A stretch of 28,136 nt of DNA from Ectocarpus siliculosus (Eukaryota; Sar; Phaeophyceae; Ectocarpales; Ectocarpaceae), in the NCBI GenBank assembly GCA_000310025.1, contig FN648555.1, forward strand, positions 32,070 through 60,205, in the 5' to 3' direction. A program made the translations under genes and the position numbers. The notes under the pieces are model-generated. The model had not been told where the DNA came from and made no database searches. It was given only the letters and a program-made list of their open reading frames with translations. Numbering within the stretch: the first letter of the stretch is position 1; each line of letters opens with the position of its first letter. Of this stretch, positions 11,301 through 21,700 are shown piece by piece.

Positions 11301-12521
11301 TTTAGGCTCTACATCGTCGGCAATACCTGGGTATATGGTTAGGTAGGTTGTGCATTGTGGGTGTTTCGTTCACAATTTTCACTGGGGATGTTCTGGAAAT
11401 TGTTTTTGTTGCGCTTCGAAATCTCCCGGCCACACGCAGCTCGGTACCAACTACAGTACACCAGTACACCAGACACCAAGACACGAGGTGATTCTGTTCG
11501 TCGCGTTCATGATACAACACATCGTTAGTTTCCCTGACTTGTGTTTCTTGTTTGACGCGTTTGGTAGAAAAGTGGACGAGTGTGCCTTAAAGACCGTTTA
11601 CAGCCAAAATTTCGACCCCTTGTACGACAATTGTGCATTGAAGAGATCAGGAAACAAAGGCTTGCTGCGCTCGCGTGCCTCAGTTTATTTTGGTGTACGG
11701 ATAGCGCCCGCTCTAGCTTTGGCCGAGGCTGAGGTTCTTAACCGGGCTCGCTCACAAATGGCGCTAAAGTTCTTACGTTTTGAGATAAAGGTGAGCATGA
11801 AGTTCTTCAGTGTGGGCGCTATTATCAGTATTTCCTGTATTTGCGTAACGATTTAGGTCTCGCGGCAGTCCCCATCGTTCGTTGCTCCGAGCTTGCTTGG
11901 AATTCAACCTACTAGTACGTCGCCACCAATCACTTTCTCTTGTAAATCTCGCCGGTCACCTTCATTGACGTGGCCATACTTGCCGTACAATGTGTCTTTC
12001 TCTTGCGACAATTCGTTCCCAACAACACCGTTTCCCGCACGTAGTGATTTCGTCCATGCTTCATATATACCGATAGATGTTCAGGATGTCCGACACCATA
12101 TGATGATGTACTACTGTCTGTAAGACAATATACGTTGTACGTACGACAACATGGTGGTTCCTGCAGGCTTCAACTAAATAATACGAAGTCAAAGCACCGT
12201 GCCCTGCCGGTACACATGCATATCTTAAAGCGTTTGCAACGGTAGTCGATCTGCTCGGTCTTGGGGTCTACATAGGTGCAAATTACTTCCCTAGAGCTAA
12301 TACGCATGGTCTTATGTAGCCTCCGGTCGATAGGTCATTCTGTACTTGGAACAGCAATCGATACCGAACACCCACCAAACACTAGCCATTAAAACAGTTG
12401 TGACACCAGTCTCAGCTCACTCGTGCCCGTATCTCGCGATGAGTTTCTTGACCAAGAGGTTGTGCAGCTCTGAACGCGCCGCGTTCTTTTCGTCCATCAG
12501 GTTCCCATCGCTAGCCGACAT
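5349..12521 (-). CDS. TPH-like coiled-coil protein, putative ciliary
   Basis: Model, on the minus strand: join of 12421-12521, 10619-11172, 9199-9368, 8654-8791, 8242-8381, 7403-7580, 6947-7033, 6218-6310, 5918-6052, 5479-5558 and 5349-5418, with the stop at 5349-5351. All junctions are GT-AG with matching phases, giving about 581 residues. Residues 1-33 form a short helical start (SELHNLLVKKLIARYGH). Residues ~34-90 are helical (LIQAEVDLFMHSHKMVKAG, then RLERAVRAATKVI). Residues ~95-165 are a basic Ser/Thr/Arg/Pro linker. From ~190 to ~555 the chain is a continuous charged helix rich in Glu, Arg, Lys and Gln, for example EEDKRLMKEYRERLDR and KREMVREKKAYARMLEDQ. A short Ser/Gly/Arg tail ends the protein. 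This matches the trichohyalin-plectin homology style of CFAP45, CFAP53 and MNS1, which are inner-microtubule or axonemal proteins, but I cannot assign orthology. A role in the flagella of motile cells is inference. An in-frame TGA lies just 5' of the start ATG. Weak points are exon 8 (6218-6310), where a stronger-looking donor at 6258 gives the wrong phase, and the last acceptor (5418 or 5424, same frame). Confidence 0.75.
6446..6836 (+). other. Open frame inside an intron, unlikely gene
   Basis: This sits opposite the intron between coiled-coil exons 7 and 8 (6311-6946). A short ATG frame at 6446 ends at a TGA after 21 codons, and an overlapping 114-codon frame runs from about 6492 to 6836. 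The longer frame has a plausible amino acid mix and a hydrophobic stretch near its end (CTLFLAVILDLAL), but no family motif. It could be a nested gene, though chance is more likely. Confidence 0.15.
7852..8184 (-). other. Open frame inside an intron, same strand
   Basis: The 661-base intron between coiled-coil exons 5 and 6 (7581-8241) contains a 110-codon minus-strand frame. Its amino acid composition is mixed (for example LREWACKIEGTEWFTTKTVG) and unlike the charged coiled coil around it. It does not join the flanking exons in phase in any way I could find. It may be a fragment of an inserted element or a chance frame. Confidence 0.15.
9530..9595. repeat. T/A homopolymer pair and GA-rich tract
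   Basis: A T run, GCGCC and an A run are followed by GAGAGCGAGAGCGAGCGGGAGAG. This lies in the long intron between exons 2 and 3 of the coiled-coil gene (9369-10618) and forms a potential small hairpin next to a purine-rich tract. No coding content is seen. Confidence 0.5.
10265..10285. repeat. TATG tetranucleotide microsatellite
   Basis: Four to five copies of TATG/GTAT lie in the same long intron (9369-10618) of the coiled-coil gene, followed by ACACACG. It is a simple sequence repeat with no other role apparent. Confidence 0.6.
10412..10446 (+). other. tRNA-Ile-like 5' half fragment (no complete tRNA)
   Basis: The stretch contains TCAGCCGGTTAGCGC followed by GGGTGCTAATAA. It resembles the D-arm (A-box) and the anticodon arm with AAT of a eukaryotic tRNA-Ile(AAT). 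No T-arm or B-box of the form GGTTCGAATCC follows within 80 bases, and the acceptor stem cannot be closed, so it is not a functional tRNA. It lies in the long intron of the coiled-coil gene. A decayed tRNA or the head of a tRNA-derived SINE are possible, as is chance. The comparison is from memory of tRNA structure. Confidence 0.25.
11173..12420 (-). other. Large first intron of the coiled-coil gene
   Basis: This 1248-base interval joins exon 1 (ending CACGA|GTGAGC) to exon 2 (acceptor CTTGTTGCCGCACAG|C), both in phase 2. A 168-codon plus-strand frame at 11350-11856 has no recognisable motif. An additional short exon of phase 2 at both ends cannot be excluded, but none stands out. Confidence 0.5.
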
Positions 12522-12721
12522 CAGATCGCCAGTGAGTGAGATCCCTCACGTATTAAAGGCAGGCGTGTGTTGATTGGACCTTCGACAGGTTGATCGAGAA
12601 CGTACCGCACACTGCGTCAGGCCTGGGAACATATCAATTCGCTATAGAATCAAAAGGCGAAAGGCTCGGCAAAGCATTCGAGTGTCCTGTCTGGTCGATC
12701 AAGTCGTCCAGCATCAAAGCA

Positions 12722-12755
12722 CCGGCGGCTCTGCGCCGGGCCGCCGAGCCGCCGG
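12722..12755. repeat. GC-rich inverted repeat
   Basis: Perfect 10-base arms (CCGGCGGCTC and GAGCCGCCGG) are separated by 14 GC-rich bases. They could form a strong hairpin. On the minus strand this lies about 200 bases upstream of the coiled-coil start codon, so it might be in its 5' leader or promoter. Confidence 0.7.
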
Positions 12756-12848
12756 GCCGTGGTTCATTCCCCTTCATCGGTCGATCGAACCGGTACCGTT
12801 TTGTCCGCACAGCAGTCCCGAGGTTGTTTCGCCGCATCCGGGAGAGTG

Positions 12849-12917
12849 GCGATGTGGCGATGCGATGTGGCGATGGGAGCAGAGAGGGGAGAGGGAGGGA
12901 GGGAGGGAAGGCAGAGA
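12849..12917. repeat. GATGTGGCGATG repeats and GA-rich tract
   Basis: Near-copies of GATGTGGCGAT run into a purine tract with GGGAGGGAGGGAGGGAAGG. G-runs of three at regular spacing could in principle form a G-quadruplex on the plus strand. The tract lies in the shared upstream region of the coiled-coil and SDR genes. Confidence 0.55.
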
Positions 12918-13191
12918 CGATAGCGCCTTTTCGTTCAAGCGTCGTGTGGTACACCGGGTCATGCGTTGCTCTTCCTGCTTGCTTGTTATGCCGGCGCACT
13001 GGTCTCAGTTGCATTGCTTCCTGCTACCTCCCATAGCAGTGCCGTTGTCATCGGACCCACAGCAGTGCTACGCGTCAAGGGCGCGAAGAGGCTTGCTTCA
13101 CCGCCATCCTCGGTGTATGCAAGGCTCGCACGCTTATGGGATTATACCCACCTTCAATAGCCGCAACAAGTGGCGGGACAGAGACGATGCA

Positions 13192-15244
13192 ATGGCCACC
13201 ATGAGCCCGTGGGAGAGTCGAGACGACAGCGGTGTCCCTGCGATGCTGGGCGGTGGTGATGATGGCGGCATCTTGAGAAACGTGATCGTGACGGGAGCAA
13301 ATCGAGGCCTCGGATTTGCTATCGCCGATCGCATGCTGAAGCTCGGCAGCTACCGTGTCGTTCTCGCTTGCCGTAACGAGCAAGAGGTGCGCATGTAGGC
13401 TCTGCTCCTGCCAGATGAATGCTGCTGCTGCTGCTGCGGCTGCTGTCTCTACTGCTGCTGCTGCTGCTCCACTGCCTCTGCTACATAGCATAAATGTTCT
13501 GTACTCCGTAACCGATTTTACACCAGCCTTTCGTGACCTCATGCGCAAAGATCGAGACAGCGGAGATGCACGTTTCACCCTGACACTGCCAAAAGCCACC
13601 TTGGTAGATCCGTTCTTGCAACTTGGATCATTTTCCTGCCATGCAGGGCCGCGATGCGTTGGAGCGACTCCGGGGGAAACAGCAACAGCGCCGGCAGCGC
13701 CAATACGGCACGATCGCAACGAATTTCTTGGCGTCCTTCTTCCCTCTTGACGTCACCTGCCCGAGAAGCGTCGAGGTCTTCCGGGAGGACTGCGTGAATG
13801 GGCACCTTGGTGGAAGGGTTGACATCCTGTTCAACAACGCGGGGGTGTGCTTCCCGGAACAGGACGGGAACGGGCCACAAAACAACAGGGCGGCGGCCGC
13901 CGGCATTCTTCGGGAAACCCTTGCGGTCAACTTTTTCGGCGCGCTCGAGGTAGTGGAAGCTTGTGTGCCGGCGCTACAAGCGGCGGCACCAATGGTGGCG
14001 CGGAAAGAGAAGAAGAAGGCCGCCTTGATGCTGGAAGATAATGGAGCCACATCGACCATGACGTCGCTGAAGCCACCGACCGTTGTCTGGATTTCCAGTG
14101 GGGATGGGGAACTGTGTTTCCTCGGGAGCAAGTGGCGTGGGCTGCTCGCGGAAGCCCAGAGTCTTGAGGTGACGGGTGTTCAGTGTGAAGCTTTAAATTC
14201 AGCAGTGTTCGGGCGGGGTGGTTCGAGACATTCCGCCAGAAAGTCTAGCTCCGATGGCGAGCCGAAGCAATCTACTCGCTTCGAGGCATCCGTGAAGTGT
14301 TGTAAGAAATTGGTGCAAACGAAGTCGTCTGTCCTATCGAAAGTACGCCTTCCGTGTGGGTGCAGTTCAACCCAACGTGCATCTCCTATGCGCTGTGCAG
14401 AGTAGTCTTGCTCCAACGTTTCAGCGACTAACCCCGAACCTCCCCCATGGCTCTCCCGAAAACAACAGGACGTAAAGTCGCCCTTGTCGGACCTGTTGGC
14501 CACCGCAACCGACACCATCACAACCACCTCGAAGCAGAACAGCACGGCCCCAGCAGGATCTCAACAAGAGGGAGAACAAGGGCAAGTGGAAGAGATGGCG
14601 TTTGGGCCCACACCGGCCTATAGCCTTTCTAAGGCTGCTGTCAACGCCGCCGTCCGCACGTGGGCGCCGTGTATTCAAGCTCCGACGGTGCCAGCAGAAG
14701 CGCCCGAAAACACCAAGTCCAGGACTGGCGTTCGGGGTGGAGGGGTGCGGCTCGTGGCCGTGTGCCCCGGCGATGTTCTTACTCGCATGACCTCAAAGGT
14801 ATTTCCAGCACCGCCTTACATAGCGAAAGGTGGAGTGAAGAATAGGTTTGTTCAGCTCTTCGTATTGCTCACCTAACTAGACTTCTCGTTGGGTAGCCGA
14901 TTGTTATGGGGAGCACGTATGACCCTGTTCCCAGGTTTCGGCTTTGGTATTAACCCGCCTAACGGTGTTGGTGAAAAGCAAGCCTTCGGTGCTCAAACTA
15001 CTGCCGAATGTTCGGTACGTCGTGGTTTGAGAGGATTATTTGCCAAGCAAAGCCAGAAACACAAAGTACAAAATGCACCACCGCACCCTGTCTGTTGTTT
15101 ATTTGAGCGAAGGAGGAGATGGCAAGAGGAGACGCGGTTTCCCCCGAAGAGGCGGCAGTTGAGGTGGTGGACCTCGCGCTTAGTTCGGCCAACGATATCC
15201 CGGCTGGGAGGTTCTACAGGCATGGAGAGGAGATCGGGTGGTAA
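13192..15244 (+). CDS. Short-chain dehydrogenase/reductase, carbonyl reductase-like
   Basis: Model: join of 13192-13386, 13647-14168, 14469-14798 and 15113-15244. All introns are phase 0, and the stop is TAA at 15242-15244, giving 392 residues. Visible motifs are the Rossmann cofactor site TGANRGLG (34-41), which with CRN after beta-2 (60-62) suggests NADPH; NNAG (128-131); the structural Asn159 in LAVNFFGAL; the catalytic serine in WISSGDG (213-219); YSLSK (Tyr290, Lys294); and CPGDVLT (339-345). The C-terminal GRFYRHGEEIGW is typical of classical SDRs. Family members reduce carbonyl groups on small molecules; the substrate cannot be predicted. An unusually long loop (about 70 residues, Ser/Thr/Gln/Glu-rich) lies between the catalytic Ser and Tyr. 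Exon 4 only makes sense with the acceptor at 15112|15113, which restores the C-terminal motif. The start could equally be the next ATG at 13201, which has a GCCACC context. The gene is divergent from the coiled-coil gene and convergent with the PPR-SMR gene. Confidence 0.88.
13413..13472 (+). repeat. CTG/CAG triplet repeat in SDR intron 1
   Basis: Two interrupted blocks of GCT/CTG triplets lie in the first SDR intron. Both strands show long alanine- or serine-type frames here that are repeat artefacts rather than coding sequence. Confidence 0.8.
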
Positions 15245-15735
15245 TTGACCAGGGTCTACGTGATGATGACAGCCGCGTAAGGGGATCGATGGCGAAAACG
15301 CACGCGGCTGCAGGAAGACTCAAAGGCAAGATAAGTCCACCATGATGCTCTGCCCCGTGAGAGAAATATAACCCCATGTTGCTACATGTGCCACAGCCAT
15401 CGGCGTGGACTACGCGTACGATAGGTAGCACGGAGGCAAACGAAATTCCCTTCGTCTCTTCTTTCAGCCGGTTCTTTTTCGGCGGGCAAGGCCTCTATTG
15501 TGGCGCAACGGGAGCACAACAAAAGCCGTTTGGATAGGGCGGAGTGGATCGCCAACGTCCTGCGGGGATCGATTGCCTGGCTGCTGTCAAAGCTTAGTCT
15601 TGGGCAAGGCGGATCCGTAATAGCTCTTCCATCATTTTTTTTGTTTCTTCAGAAAACGCACAACACACAACCTCCCACCTCGCACCCCTTCTCTGCCCCG
15701 CTACCTCCTCTAACCCTCTCTCCTCTCACACCCGG
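15245..15735. other. Convergent intergenic region
   Basis: These 491 bases separate the stop codons of the SDR gene (plus) and the PPR-SMR gene (minus). They should contain both 3' untranslated regions and polyadenylation sites, but I see no clear AATAAA on either strand. A plus-strand frame beginning near 15500 runs through the region and across the SMR exon. It is the antisense shadow of that exon. Confidence 0.5.
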
Positions 15736-18700
15736 CTACAATGACCCCCCCCCCTCCTGCGCTGCTGCCCATGTCTCCAGGTCTTCCACCTTCACCACGA
15801 GACACCCGGCCACAAACTCCCTCGGTTGCGCCTTAAGCGGGGGATTAAACGCCGTCCTGAGGTGTTCAACTAACACCCGCCCAAGACCGAAACTGCGGTC
15901 CGAAAATCGGGCCACTCGCCACCCTCCTCGACCCGCGGCGGCGCCTGAAGCCGCTGTTCCCATGGTCTCCACGGAGGCAGAGCTTGTCGTTGTCGGTTCG
16001 GCCCTGGCGCTCTCGGTGCTCGTGGTTGACGTGTCGTCGGAGACGGTAACATCGATAACGATATCTTTACCGTCGCCAGCGCTACCATCGTCGTCGATGA
16101 CGTCGCCAGCCCATGGAGCGGCGGTGTCGGGGGCGGGGGAGGGCTTCGTGGCGCTCCCCGTACCAGTTACGAAAACGAGGTCCTCGAGAGGACTGGAGGT
16201 AGCTCCGCCGCCTTCGGCGTTGCCGCTGCTTTCCCGCCAGACGTCGAGAATTCTTTGCAGGGTGCCTCGTGCCTGTGGTGTTTGGGGGGGGGGGGGGAGG
16301 GGGGGGGCAGCGGAATTTGGAATTTACAGTTGGGGTCTGCGAGGCTAGCCGCCGTTCCAAGGTAGATGCGATCAACCAAAAGTAAACCTGCAATCTTGGC
16401 AGGGGGCTAACGAGTAAATCGTTGCATTGTGCTCAAAAGCCGTAGCGTCCTGCGTTCCACCGCTGTGCCCCATGGTTTACTGACGCGGCGATCTTTCCCA
16501 TAGCCTTAAACCGAGGGGTGTACCTCCTGATGGGCATCGTGGCTGGTCAAGTATTACACTTCTCGTTGTCGGCCATATATGTTCGTTTTCCGTGACTTTC
16601 ACAAAGCAAAAACACCAACAGAAAAAATAAATGACCCGCGAGCCACGAGCTTTCGCCACCCAAACCAACTTCGTGCACATGCACCGCGTGTTTTCTCACA
16701 CCAAAATAGCCTGCGGGACCCCCGAGATCGCGCACCTTGACTTTGGCGATCGCAGGTGGCAGCTGGCTCACGTCCACCTCGAAGTCGCTGTCCAGAGACG
16801 ACGCCGGGATGGCTCCCGTCTTTTCCGCGATCTCCACGACGCGCTGGGCGTCGTCCCACCTCCCTCGGTCAGAGAGGGAAGAGATGAGCTCTCCGACGGT
16901 CACCCCGTCCGGCGTGAGGCCGGCCTCGACCATGGATGCCAGCAGTTTCATCGACAGCTTGTGCTGCCCCCCGCGCCTGGTTGAGGAGGTGGAAGCAAGC
17001 AGCCGCAACAGGAGTTGAGTTCTAGACGCGGGACCACCGTCTCGGGGTAACGTGCATACGGCGAGATATCCGCCCGTGCGGTCGAGTCGTCGTCAAGATC
17101 AATTTACATCTTGTCCACTAATATTCTTGAACTTGTAGCCAGGAGTCCGCTGATGAATAGTAGACTACCAAAAGGTAATAATAGGTAAATCTTCCAGAAA
17201 AGACCAGCTAAGATACGCAAGCCGCGCACCTCGCAGCGCGTATAACGGCGTTGAAGCTGGCAGGGTCGGGCGACATCCCCTCCTCCAAGAGCTTCGAGTG
17301 CAGAGCCACCGCCTCCTCCCACTTCCTTGCCCGTCCACACGCCGCGATGGCCGCAGTGTAGCTCCGGATGTTCGGCTGAGTGCGGGGCCCGGCTTCACGC
17401 ATTTCGTCCAGCAAGGACAGCGCTCTGTCCCACTTGCCTGCTTGAGGGAAGATGGGGGAGGGGGGGGGAGAGTACGGACCCGCACATGGAGTACCAGCCT
17501 ATTGTCAGGATATTTAATGACGCTGACAACAACACCGCCGTTACATCATGAACGAGATCAAGCAACCAAACTGTCATACACGAAGTCAGCAAATGGAGCA
17601 ACAAGAGCACCACCACCTGGAAACTCCCTCCACCATCAGTTCACCCTACACTACCACCACGCTCGCTGTCGCATGCTGCATCACAGTCCGTGACAGGGCC
17701 CCTTTTTGCAACGCCAAAGCCATGGGAGATCCCGCGCTCAGGACGAAAACTACCCAAACCAATTCCGGGAAGGAAGATGAAAATCACCGACCACATGCTT
17801 GACACCACGGAACCAACAAGACACATAACAAGCCGTCCACAACTGCAACAAATGGCTTGATTCGACGACCGGCAAAGGCCGTCACTGCGCTCGCTGATGT
17901 CACAACTACGTGTCGTCCGCCTCTCGCGTACATTGAACAGTACTAATGAGCCTTTTGTGAACGCAGCCTTCGAGCACGAAAACCTCCCTCTCGTGGTCAA
18001 ACGCTTTCGCTTCACAAACAGCACCTACTGAATAGCCGCCGGCTGGGAATGGCCAGTCGCCCCTCACCGGTTGAACTGCAGGCCATGATGGCGCTTGTGT
18101 AGGTTACCATATCGGGCCCCGCGTTTACACCGCCCTTGTTGGCCTTCATCTGCTCCAACAGGGCTAGCGCTCGCCCAGACTCGCCCCCGGTTACACACGC
18201 CATCATGGCGCAATTGTACTCCTGAGGATGGGGGAAGCGTCACAAGGTGCATAACTGCTCAAGGTGGACGTTCAAGAGAATGGCCAGAACACACTAGGAG
18301 AGTAAGCACTACCGGGAGGAACAAAAACCTCGACCCCGGTGCAACGTGTCCTGGCGAGGACCCCTGCATGTGTAGGCAGCCGCCGACCTACGTAGGGATG
18401 GAGTTCAAGTCGTCGATTGGGTGTTCTATTTTAAGGCAGTCGCCGACCTAGGGACGGAGCCCCAAGTCGTGAACTGTATGCTGCACTGGTTGACCCTGCG
18501 CATTTGCGAGATCGACCCTAGCTAGCCTCGCCGTCACACCTGGACTGTCGCCCCGGATGCCCGATTCTCGAGGCGAGACAGGAGCTCCAGCGCGCGCTGC
18601 CACTGCCCCCCCCTTCCGCATGCCTGTATCGCCGCCTGAGAGACGAGCGGCCACCAACGAAAGAGCAACACAGGCGTGCGCGAGCGAAAAGCAGCCGCGC

Positions 18701-21700
18701 GGGCTCAGCAGGAATATGGGCAAGCTCGCCCCATGCAAACGGGAAAGTCCCCGCCTTGGGCAGCAGTCTTGTCACAATAGCAGTCTGGCCGCAACAGTCT
18801 GGCCACAAATAGTCAGGACACAACTACGATACACTAGCATGTCGGGTGAGCAACACCGACCGCATCAGAGTCAGCAAAGTAGAACAAAATAACTGCTATC
18901 CGCGTGCAGAGCGGAACGACGATGGGCCGTTGAGCTAACCCGCCGGAGGTCACCAAAAATAGAGACAAAAAACGAGCTGCCGGTTGGAAGTACACAACAA
19001 ACCACTTGACACGACAATATCCGGGCGGGGGGGGGGACGCGCAAAGCCAAACCTTGTAGGTCCTCTCGTTGGGAGTCACCCCCTTGGATCGCATCTCGTC
19101 CAGAATCGTGATCGCCTCCGACCACTTCCCGCCTGCCGCCAGGGCATCCATGCACGCCGTCATGGCGATCACGTCGGGAACCACCTGCCGTCGCAAGCGC
19201 GTTCCGTGGAGCAGGGCATGGCAAGACCCACGAGGGTTGGTTCATCGAAAACGAGGGACGAGAACGGGGTTGTGCTTCCGCTGGGCTTGAACAAGCAGCC
19301 CATAAAGCGGCCAGGGGTGTACGGGGGAATGGGTTCTACGACCGCTACAGTCAGCGCCCGCGTTTAAGAAACGTCAATTAGGGGTCGAGGCTCAATTTCT
19401 TATTTCGTCACCACCGTCGAGCATAGGTATTTCATTGTGTAGAGTTTAGTGTAGGATCCACGCCTGAGGTGTGGTTCTCAGTCGATTTTTCTTATTTATC
19501 CCCAACATATAACGGCCGGGGGGCGGGAGGGGATTGATTGAGCACTGGGCGTTGGGCGGGAATAATATATAATTGGGTTTGGGGACTATTTATTTGTTTT
19601 TGTTTTGGGTATTATTTATTTTGCAGGTTTGGGGACGCAATATGAGCCTTCGTTTATTAATTTTTTGTTTCTTAATCGCGGGCGTTAACTGTAGCAGTCC
19701 TATGGAACCCCCTTGTCAGTGTCGCGGAGGATGACCCACATTGCTGGCCTCCATTGCCCTCAGCAGCCGCAGCGCCTCCTCGGGGTTTCCGGCCTTTGAA
19801 CAGGCGTGTATGGCACTGGTGTAGCTGTAGCGGTCGGGCTTGAGCCCCTTGCGGCGCATCTCGCCGATCAACTGGCTCGCCTTCTTCGACTCGCCGCTGC
19901 GGAAGTTGAGGCAGCAGAGCATGAAGGCACCAGAGACGTAGAAGGGAAACAAAAAGCGGTGAGACGGGGAGTAGAATCGGTTTGTGCGGCCGCGTTGACT
20001 TTCACAACCGGCCAATACATCCCGCGCCCTGAACGAACACTTGACGCACGTACTCACAAACGCTTGTCGACGTTGGGAGTTACGGGGAGGGAACAACGTT
20101 TGTGCTCTTCTATCTTGGAGACCGAATAACTGAACAACCGAACCGCACAATCGACACCGGCACCCGACAACACAAGATCAAGGCTCACTCGGATACAAAC
20201 AAACACCGGATGGCACTCTCCTCGCGCTGTGCAAACAAACACAGTACGCGGCCAGTCATCGCGACCCAACACGCCCACGCCCAACTACTCCCCCCAACAC
20301 ACCACCCCCACCATACCCCGAGGCACACGCGGCGATCGCACTGTTGTATGTGATGACGTCGGGCCGCACTCCCCCCGCTCCCCCCTTCGCGTTCATGCCG
20401 TCCAAGATCTCGAGCGCCCTGTCCCGCTGCCCCCCCCAGCGCAACACGTTGATCAAGCTGTTGTACGTCACCACGTCCGGCTCCACGCCGCGTCTCTCCA
20501 TGTCGGCGAGGAGCTCCAGCGCCATGGGCCAGCGGGGCGCCTCTCTCTTGGCAGCGCCACCACCGCTGCTGCTACCGCCAGAGTGAGCGCGGTGCTCGAA
20601 CGCTGGCAAACGGTTTTTGCAGTCGTGATCAGGAGCGTCAAGTGATGGGAATCAAGTCGCGGTTGGACCATATTCGTTGTGGTAGGCTTCCGTACTCATC
20701 TCCACCACGGTAAAGCGGGGGTGAGATTGGGGTTGGTGGGCGTGGGTATGGTGGCGACAGTCAGACACTGGTGTTACACATGTGGCGATATTGGCCAGGC
20801 AGGGGGGCACTCTTTGCTTGCTCCCTCCGCCGTCCCTACCCCACGCACAACCAACGTCACAACCATGACCACCTCGAACGAGCTCCCCGTCCTCCGCTAG
20901 AGCACTCCCCGGCCCCGACGTCTCAGGCACGGCCTTGAAACGCCATGCCTACGTACGGCAAGCGCAACTTTTGCCGGATCACGCACGCACTCGGACACAC
21001 CGGGCCTAGGGTCCAAGACCCGAAAGAGCCATCAATTGACCCTTGAGCGTTGGATCGAACACAAAGATTCTGCCGGAACTTTCCCGGCCGCCGCTTGAAA
21101 AACCTTCATGCGTACACCCTGAGCCACGCCGCCCCAGCCTTCCATCCAGCTAGAAAACACACCAACGTCTACCATTCGATCAAGAGGCAGATAGAGCGAT
21201 GAGAAAGCCCACCGTTTGGCGAGTGCCATGTTCTAATCTCATGGCCTTGGCGTCAGACAAGCCATTCATTGGCCTCACGCGTCCCCGCCTCAGCACACTT
21301 TCACACACACATACACACAGACACAGAGGGTCCCTCATCATCACCTTTACAAACATTTTCTGCTTTCAGCCGTACGGAGACTGAAGTCTTTTCATAGGCC
21401 ACCCAACTAGCGCGGTCGATGCTACTGACATAAAAACAGAAATACACACAGCCTTCTCCCCTTCGCTCGCAGCAACGTACCCGCGAGAACAGTGTTGAAT
21501 GCGACGGTCTCCGGGGTAACCCCGGCGCGGTCCATCTCCCGCAGCACCGACAGCGCCGACCCCCACCTCCCCGCCTTCGAGCACGCCGACAGCACGGCCA
21601 TGAACGACGAGTGGTCCAAACAAACAAACCCGCGAACGCTTCCCTGTTCATCTTCGGTTGTACCCGCCCCAGAGGCGGCGGTGGCGGTGGCGGTGGCGGC

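Larger units (their letters stand above)
12522..13191. promoter_or_regulatory. Shared upstream region of divergent gene pair
   Basis: These 670 bases separate the start codons of the minus-strand coiled-coil gene (12521) and the plus-strand SDR gene (13192), so both promoters should lie here. Visible features are a GC-rich inverted repeat (CCGGCGGCTC at 12722-12731 with GAGCCGCCGG at 12746-12755), GATGTGGCGATG repeats at about 12849-12874, and a GA-rich tract at about 12881-12917. No TATA box is obvious. Assignment as a bidirectional promoter comes from gene arrangement only. Confidence 0.45.

Noticed and set aside
11350-11856. 168-codon plus-strand frame in the coiled-coil first intron
   Set aside because: No domain, odd Cys/Phe-rich start, and no supporting splice or start context.
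12574-13191. Upstream extension of the SDR frame
   Set aside because: The frame is open for about 200 codons before the SDR start, but the sequence is Arg/Ser/Cys-rich and covers repeat-rich promoter DNA. The ATGs at 13192/13201 have good contexts and sit the normal distance before the cofactor motif.
13075-13719. 214-codon minus-strand frame with a poly-alanine run
   Set aside because: Antisense shadow of SDR exon 1 and the CTG repeat in intron 1.
15500-16348. 282-codon plus-strand frame
   Set aside because: Antisense shadow of the last PPR-SMR exon, which has a clear SMR-like protein on the minus strand with correct splice phase.
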